Assembly (NCBI GenBank): GCA_910574455.1
Contig: CAJSYZ010000002.1
Coordinates: 6,387,889-6,451,888 of the forward strand
Direction: 5' to 3'
Length of the DNA: 64,000 nt
DNA from: Trichaptum fuscoviolaceum
Lineage: Eukaryota; Basidiomycota; Agaricomycetes; Hymenochaetales; Trichaptaceae
In this document: piece by piece, positions 57,306-64,000 of the stretch
How positions within the stretch are numbered: the first letter of the stretch is position 1
Layout of the letters: every line of letters starts with the position of its first letter
The notes under the pieces: model-generated
Seen by the model: only the letters and a program-made list of their open reading frames with translations
What the model was told of the DNA's origin: nothing
Database searches by the model: none
Position numbers and translations under genes: made by a program

Positions 57306-58063
57306 TGCAGAGAGCACACCAATTAAGAACGACAGTAAGGCGCTGGCGGGTGGGCTGCAGTATGGGCCGACGGCTGGGTGGGTGCCGCTTGTGAGCTGGC
57401 TGAATGGACCGCAGAAGTATTTACATGGGCGTAATGAGGGAGAGGGATGGAGAATATTGAGGGGCTCGGGGGCTTAGACGCACACCAAGGAATAGTTTGA
57501 TCTTAATGATCTTGCCGTATTGCCCGATCCAGTCATGTAGGAGAGTCGAACCTTATCGAGGGGCTCGGGCTTGCAGGACTTGTTGTACAAGGTGAGTGCT
57601 GGGTTGGTTTGATGTGAGACTAAGTAGTCTTCGGAGGTGCACCAAGGCCATCTCTGAGATTACCGCCAGCGGTACCTCAACCGCGAAGACTGGATGGTCA
57701 GATATTAGAGTGTAGACAAGATATTATATTGGTGTTAACTACAGTGCAATATGTACATTATAATACACTAATGAAAGTAAAGGTCGGGCAGAGATAGCAC
57801 GGCAGTCAACTTGACGAGCTGCTGATGTGTAGCTTAACTTCTTCTTTGCAGTCGGCGCAGCACCACTAACCTGAGTTCGCGGCCCTTGAGTAAACTGAGT
57901 CGGTGTGCTTCCAGACGTCGAACCAGGCGAGTGATTATGAGCGTATTTCAATCAATAAACAGCGTGATAGCACACCAAGATGATAGAATCCATCTCAGCT
58001 TAGGCTGATGGTCTCGCGAATGTTGGACGCCGTCGTTCTCACTGGGCGTGCGTGCCTCCCCGC

Positions 58064-58486
58064 TCAAAACGCTTCATGACCTCTGCCCTGCTTCGGGGCC
58101 ATCATGCCCTTGCCATCCTTGCCTCTGCCGCTGCGAGAGAGCTTCTGTGGGAGGTAGTTGACCGAGCGTGAGTGGTATCGCCATCGTGGCCAATGGTGTT
58201 GGATGGGGTGAGTGAACGAAAGGAGTTCTTGCGCGAGCTCAGCGAAGGGTGCATTTGGAGATTCGAGAGATGTGCTTGCGTCGTTGTCTGCGAGGATGCG
58301 TTGCTGTGAGGAAGGGAGCGAGTTAGCATGATGCTGGACATCATGCACCATGCATTGTCAGGACTTGAGTTGTGCGAGTACTTGCTTTGTAGTAAGGTGG
58401 CTTGTGTTAAGAGATAGTGGTCGAAAGTAGAAAGACGCGTCGCATCCATAAACGGACTCAAGTTGACTCTTGCACTCAAATTTCAT
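58064..58486 (-). CDS. Candidate gene D copy 5
   Basis: Same two-exon model as copy 4, sharing its His to Tyr change. No indels. Confidence 0.3.
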
Positions 58487-60815
58487 TCGACTTTCAATTA
58501 CACACAGAGATTCCGAGTAAAAATCAATTAAATTGCAGAAAAGAATCTATCTACTATATCTCTAACACCTGAAGATATGTAGGCAAATTAATGAGGTGTA
58601 ATGTAGAAGACAAATATAGCTTACCTGCTATAGATCCTTACGGACGAATATGACTATGGACTGCAAGTTAGAATTGGTTGAAGACGGAAGACGAAACAAG
58701 ATTACCTTGCGACCCCGCAAATCAGGCGGCGCCACGTACGGGCATAGTCTCGGTATGTACGAGCATAAGTTCCCCCTCTGGTTCCAAGTCGAGTGCTGCA
58801 AGTCCAAGTCGAGCGCCGTGTCCAGAAGACGGAGAAGAATTAAAAAGCGATGCAGTGGGTTAAAAGTCAAAAAGGAGTTTAAAGTGCCGGGCCCGGACTA
58901 TTACATGCAATTAACTACGAAATCAAGAAAATAATCCTGGGATAAAGTCTGTAAGGCAATGGTCAGGTTGTGTTGGCCTGAAGGGAAAGGTCAGAAATGC
59001 AAAGACAAGAGAATTAGTAATTGCTTATCTTTCTCGCACGCGACATGCGTAAGCCCCCGGATCCCAAGTTCAAATCCAAAATCCTAAACGTAACTATGGC
59101 AATGTTAAAGGACAGACGTAATGAAGAAGCAATGCACTTACCAAGCGCATGGCGGCGCTTGCCAACCAAAAAAATTCCGAGCCCAAATTCGAAGCCATCC
59201 GCAAGCTCTAGGTACGCGTCAGCGAGAGGAAATCAAAGAAGAGAAGTTACGCGCCAGAGAAGAGCCAGGGCGGCATCGAGGAAAAGCAAAGGCAGTGTCG
59301 AGGACGGGGCTAAGAAAGACGCGTCAGCGGGCAGAGCGAAGAGCAAAGATAAACTTACAATTGCACCGCCGAAAGCGGAGAAGAAGGAAAGAGCCAACAC
59401 CCAAATAGTAGAATCCCGACGGAGCGGGGAAGAGGCCAAGCTGTACCATTCTGAGAAGTGTGGGCGCACACACTTCAGACATCCACGGGAGCTACCCTAC
59501 AAGGAGTCTGGCTCAGACGGAGAACAGCTGGGGCAAGAAGCCCAAGCGCTGCTTGGTGCGGGCACACAAGCTTATATCGTCTGTGAGACCTCGCTTGGAT
59601 CAGGAGTCTCACGGCGAAGATCTGATGAGAACAGAAGAAGAGCAACCGCTTCACGGGCTCTGATTCCGCCGCTTTGCAGCTCGCATAGCTAGTGTCGATC
59701 AAGCACGTAATAAATTATTTTCTTCTTGCTATTCCGTCCTCCCTGCTGGCGTTTCGCCCTGCATGCACCGTCTCCTATAGTTCAGAAGTTGGTGCCCGTA
59801 GTTGCATAGCAGAAACATAGGAATTAATGCAAGTTCTCGAGTGAAGAAAGGTAGACTCATGCAAGTGTGTGCAATAGATTATCGCGCGTTCTGTGCGGCC
59901 TGTCATCGCTTATTTCATGCTTGAAACACTTCTGCTTTGGTGGAGACTAATATAAGAGATTACAGAGCTCCGATTGGTGTCAGGAAGCAGACATGGAAGG
60001 TCTAGACAACCCGCTGGTCGCTTGCCAAACGGACCCCATTCCATGATTCTCTCGCTTGCAATCTACATGTAAATCCGCCAAATTAGGCGGAGACCCAACA
60101 GCCTGACTGAAGATACTCACTGAAGATCCCTCTCGAAGGGTGTTTAAGCAGGCAAACTGGCTGCTGGCGAAATGAAACCCTCTTTGCAAGGATGCATAGC
60201 AGAGAGCATTGCCAACCTTCGGAGAAAGTCAGAGAGCGAAATGGGTGTATGGACCGTGTAAACTTCGCCAATTAGCCGATAAATGCTGTCGCTTATTGTA
60301 ACAGATCTGCAAATCGGACAGAAATCTGTGTCGAAGACAGAGGGGAACACCGGGAAATCTTGCTGCAATCATTTGCAAGTTCTGTCCCGTTGCATGAAAT
60401 CCAGCCACAGAAACGCGGATTTCAATGCATTATTAGGCCAATATACACCTCCAGATTATACAGACAGGTATTGAAAGACTGCAGAACGGGGAGGATGGCT
60501 TAAAGACGAAGAATTCCACGGGCGGGAGAGAAAGCGCCCGTTGGACGGCACATAGCCGAGATCTCTATGTCCGCCGTGTTTAGGCCCGATTTTGCGTTAC
60601 TTGGCGGTCCCGTGTGTCGCCTGAGCATAGAAGATGTTGTCAGAATGTGCAAAAAGAAATGTGTCAAGAAGGGTCAACGTGGAAGAGAAGAAACATGCAA
60701 ACGACGGTTCACCACCGTTCTCATTCCCAATATAGCAATCCTTTTTTGCAAACCTTCGTCTGTATGTTTTTGCACCTGCTGAGCAGATTTGGGGTTGTAT
60801 ATAGCTTTCAAATGT

Positions 60816-61067
60816 ATGGTTATAGTGCTTTACTTGCTGTGCATGACTTGCACTCCCGCAAGCGGTGCACACGGAAGAATAAGCTTTAGGCGCAAATTGA
60901 TGCACTGCTGCAATGAAGACTTCGACCCGAGATCCATACGGGTGATTGGCTCAGCACCCCTGCCAGTGAATGCTGTGTCTCCTTCTCTTGGTTGTCCGGC
61001 CTCACGGAGACAATTGCTAACTGGATCTTGCTACTCGAAGAGGGTATGGAATACAATACTTTCTTGA
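60816..61067 (+). CDS. Candidate gene B copy 5
   Basis: Identical in layout to copy 4, including the position of the 6-base addition. Confidence 0.35.
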   Translation: MVIVLYLLCMTCTPASGAHGRISFRRKLMHCCNEDFDPRSIRVIGSAPLPVNAVSPSLGCPASRRQLLTGSCYSKRVWNTILS

Positions 61068-61533
61068 TTTTTTATGCATCCAGATATGCTGCAAAGTACA
61101 TTCCTGAATTGAACGCGCAGCTGCTTCTCAAAGACTGTGTCGAGGCATCTAGCCAAAGAGGGCTAGCGTCTCAGGGACATGGTTCCCCTAAAGCCGCCAC
61201 CTTCGGAGGTAGTTTACCGCCCCGTGTTGCCCGTGCAGACAATTCTTTCATTTCCAGAGCTGAGACTCGAGAGTCAGACGGGCGATTGGTGCACGGCCCT
61301 AAATTACGTTTGGTACCTTCTGTACATGTCTTCAATCTTGAGAAACCCGTGCATAGCTTTGTATCCGCCAAGCGGCAGTCCGAGCACATTGATGCAAAAA
61401 CAAAGTGTGGGTGGTGATTGGCTGAGGGAGCTTCGATTTCTGAATTAGAAAACTAATTAATTCTGGCACCAAACTGGTGTTCCGGGGCCAGATGAGCGTT
61501 TGGTGTGATGTCCCTGAGCGCGTGGTCCACATA

Positions 61534-61884
61534 ACATCGTATATACGGATTGACACCCTCCGAGCAGCAATATATATATATGGATCAAAGCCCGCTGAGT
61601 GAGGCCTGGACAGCAATGTATATCAAGAGCACGCGAGCAACACTTTTGGGCACAGTAGAGAGTTGACGCAAGCGGTGTTGCACTATAGAACAAAAGAGAT
61701 AAGCTAGAAGAAGCATTAGAAGGCTCCTGATTGTTCTGTTGTGACCCTGAGCTCCTCTGCGTCATTCAGAGGCACCTTCACTGAATTCCTGTAATGCAAT
61801 ATATATATGTATTTGACGCGGGCGAGCAGCAGTTTAGAGGCCTGACCAGCAATATATATATGTATCGACGCCGGGCGAGCGGCG
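61534..61884. repeat. AT-core motif cluster, unit 5
   Basis: Same arrangement as unit 4. Confidence 0.58.
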
Positions 61885-62118
61885 CTTCTGAGTGCAGTTG
61901 CATCAACTTCCTTCAGCCGGCCTGACCCTGAGCGCGCGCAAAGCGATCGAAATTGACGGACGCACGAGATTAAGCGAGGAAAGAAATATTGCCGAGTAGA
62001 ACTGAAGCGAGGCCTCTCGCAACTAGATTGGAATGCGTAGCTCGCACAGACCAAGGGCGATGGCTATAAAGGCTTGCGCGAAGCGGAGACAAGTTCATTA
62101 GACCTTCATTATGCTGTT

Positions 62119-62662
62119 ATGCTGGCATATTCTCCCTTGATGCCGTCCCTCCTCCCGTGTCATTGCCCTTCACGTTGCATCATTGCAGTTGCCTCCCCTC
62201 ACTCTATTATACTCTTTGCCCTCACTATAATGGAGGTAAGTCCGTCATGCGTAACTAGACAATATGTGGGTGCTTACACGGCCTATTTTTGCATAGATTA
62301 TGTGTTTGCACCGAAGCTCTTCGCCGGACATTGTCTTGGGCCATCTATTTGTGAGTTTATATGACTGTCTCGTGGTAGAAACAGTTACTTAAATTCTATT
62401 CAGGTTTTACTGGCGAACTCGGCGGGCGCTACGTGGGCGCCTAATCGTCGCAAGACGGTCTTTGTGCTGCAAATGCGCTGGTGCCATGGTTGCGCGTGCA
62501 ATCGAGTCGACATGGTTGAGCCAGGAGTTCCTGAGTTCTGCACGCAGGACAGAGTGGTTCAAGCAATTGGCTGTGGTGCAGGTATGTCATTTCAGTTGGA
62601 TTTGACAGAATAATTGATATTTACATACAGCAATGGCGAATGCGCGGGTGCACATTGCCTAG
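62119..62662 (+). CDS. Candidate gene C copy 5
   Basis: Four-exon model as in copy 2, lacking the extra G of copy 4. Splice sites are preserved. Confidence 0.4.
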
Positions 62663-63091
62663 TATTGCGGCAGCATGCGTTCTCTTCAACTCCTCGATTC
62701 CCATATGTGAGTTGTCCTGACTACGGACAGAGATAGTTCTGTCGCAGAAAGACAAGTCTGCCATGTTCGATTTGAGCCCGGGGACAAGACAATTGCAAGT
62801 TCAATAACTGCAACTGTTGGGCTGCGATGGCAAATGCTTGCTGGAGGCGGGCGGGTTTGACTATTGCGGCAGCATGCGTTCGATTGCCATAATGTGAGTT
62901 GTCTTGACTACGGACAGAGATAGAAGCATTGCTTACAATCATCTCGCAGAAAGACAAGTCTGCCAACTTCGATACTAAGCCTGCAATGGCGAGGACTTGG
63001 TTCCCACGTTGTAGCGGCCCGCGATGAGTTGCATTAGCTACTGCACCGCGGCCGTAGTCGGTAGATAGAATGCCAAAGCACGGGGGAGGTC

Positions 63092-63454
63092 ATGCCCGTC
63101 CGTGCTACAGCACCAACATGTACTGGAAGGGGGTCGTGGACTAGCGACGTTTTTACAAAATCGTGGGAATTCAGACCTTTTATGGCAATTCCAGGCACAA
63201 AATGTGTCACCTTAAGTTTAGGGCCAGTCTTATCTCTTGAAGCGACAAACAGCGACGGTTACGACGTCATCAAGATCTCAGCGCCCATGATCAGAGTTAA
63301 CTTTAGCCTCTGCGCACACGCAGTCCATGTCGGACTCGCGCCTTGTCCAGGGCGTACCTGCAGATCGAATCCGTGGACACAAGTGATGGCACACTCTTGT
63401 ACGCAGCTGATATCCGATGTGACAGTGATCACTCCCAGCCGTCCTATCCTATAG
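63092..63454 (+). CDS. Open frame G copy 5
   Basis: Same length. Shares the Ser to Pro change of copy 4 and has one silent change near its end. Confidence 0.28.
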   Translation: MPVRATAPTCTGRGSWTSDVFTKSWEFRPFMAIPGTKCVTLSLGPVLSLEATNSDGYDVIKISAPMIRVNFSLCAHAVHVGLAPCPGRTCRSNPWTQVMAHSCTQLISDVTVITPSRPIL

Positions 63455-64000
63455 CGTCGACGAGCGTTGTCCAACCGGGAGTCCGGGAATGTTCGTTTCG
63501 CAGAGCGCCCACCGGCAGCCAGAGCTCCTCCGCCTCGCCTTGTGTTGTGCTCTATCCGACCTCTGACAGCCCGCATCACATCAGCTTGCCGGTATGATGC
63601 GATGCGTCAGAAAGCCATATGTATCCTCCGTCCCTCAGACCCGCTGCAGGCCACCTGTTGTCCTAGGGGAGTATCCTTGTCTCTTTTCTTTTCCTTCACG
63701 AGTTCGACGTTCTTTAAGTCCGGCTCACCACGAGGTGCGTATTGCTTTTCCTCTTTGCGCGTTGGGCGGAGATACAGGACTGACGATGACACTCTCACTC
63801 TAGCCTGGCACGCTCCTGGAGAGCAACAATATAAAAAACACCAAGTCGCACACGCCGCCGACTGGGTATCCTTCGTTCATTTTTCGTGATCTAGAGGTGC
63901 AGGGGCGCCGGTTGTAGTGGGAGAAACTCAGGCTGGCTGGGGAGGTGCATTCGTTCGTCTTCGTCCTCGTATTTCACAGGTGCGTCGCGTCTGTCTTATT

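Larger units (their letters stand above)
55322..64000 (+). repeat. Tandem unit 5 (truncated by window end)
   Basis: At least 8,679 bp of a fifth unit. Exon 3 of gene A is almost identical to that of unit 4. The sequence runs to the leader region of a sixth gene A and stops there. The array therefore probably continues beyond both ends of the window. Confidence 0.93.

Overview
Organism. The window reads as nuclear DNA of a filamentous basidiomycete, most likely an Agaricomycete. Supporting signs are short GT-AG introns of about 40-80 nt with CTNAC-like branch sites, long Ser/Thr/Ala-rich reading frames, a chromodomain Ty3/Gypsy retrotransposon, and decayed copies of ordinary eukaryotic genes (beta'-COP, a PPR-type protein, a protein kinase). 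I saw no rRNA, convincing tRNA, telomere repeat or CRISPR array. Species is not determinable.

Layout. The backbone is a direct tandem array of a 9.5-9.65 kb unit. Counting from the start of the last exon of the Ser/Thr/Ala-rich gene (gene A), units begin at 118, 9735, 19386, 45806 and 55322; the fifth runs off the window. Each unit carries, in order: last exon of gene A (+); a spacer; small two-exon candidate gene D (-); an Arg/Lys-rich open frame; small secreted-type candidate gene B (+); a cluster of five AT-core motifs; a TATA box and multi-exon candidate gene C (+); a 120-codon open frame G (+); then the first exons of the next gene A, so gene A spans each unit junction. Gene A would be open across all exons in copies 4 and 5, and in copy 3 before it was interrupted. 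Copies 1 and 2 each lost a different single base. The spacers are nearly identical between units, while gene A falls into two sequence types (copies 1-3 against 4-5), with the 3' end of copy 3 resembling type 2.

Insertions. Unit 3 holds two mobile elements. (i) 20483-30612 is a full-length 10,130-bp Ty3/Gypsy element with 843-bp LTRs, a 5-bp TGTAT target duplication inside gene A, gag in three frames, and an open PR-RT-RNase H-integrase-chromodomain frame. Its primer-binding site is complementary to an 11-nt stretch lying about 34 nt after the LTR TATA box, which is the arrangement of Tf1-type self-priming. Between pol and the 3' LTR it carries an antisense four-exon gene (480 aa, paired Cys motifs, acidic tail) with its own TATA box. 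(ii) 32340-39000 is a 6,661-bp segment with 13-bp imperfect terminal inverted repeats and a 2-bp TG target duplication. It has no visible transposase but contains intron-bearing, decayed pieces of a beta'-COP gene, a PPR-type gene and a protein kinase, so it looks like a gene-capturing non-autonomous DNA transposon.

Working picture. This is a tandemly amplified, partly homogenised locus of rapidly evolving low-complexity and small-protein genes of unknown function. One unit has become a landing site for mobile DNA. The small-gene models are inferences from splice signals and conservation between units, and transcript data would decide them.
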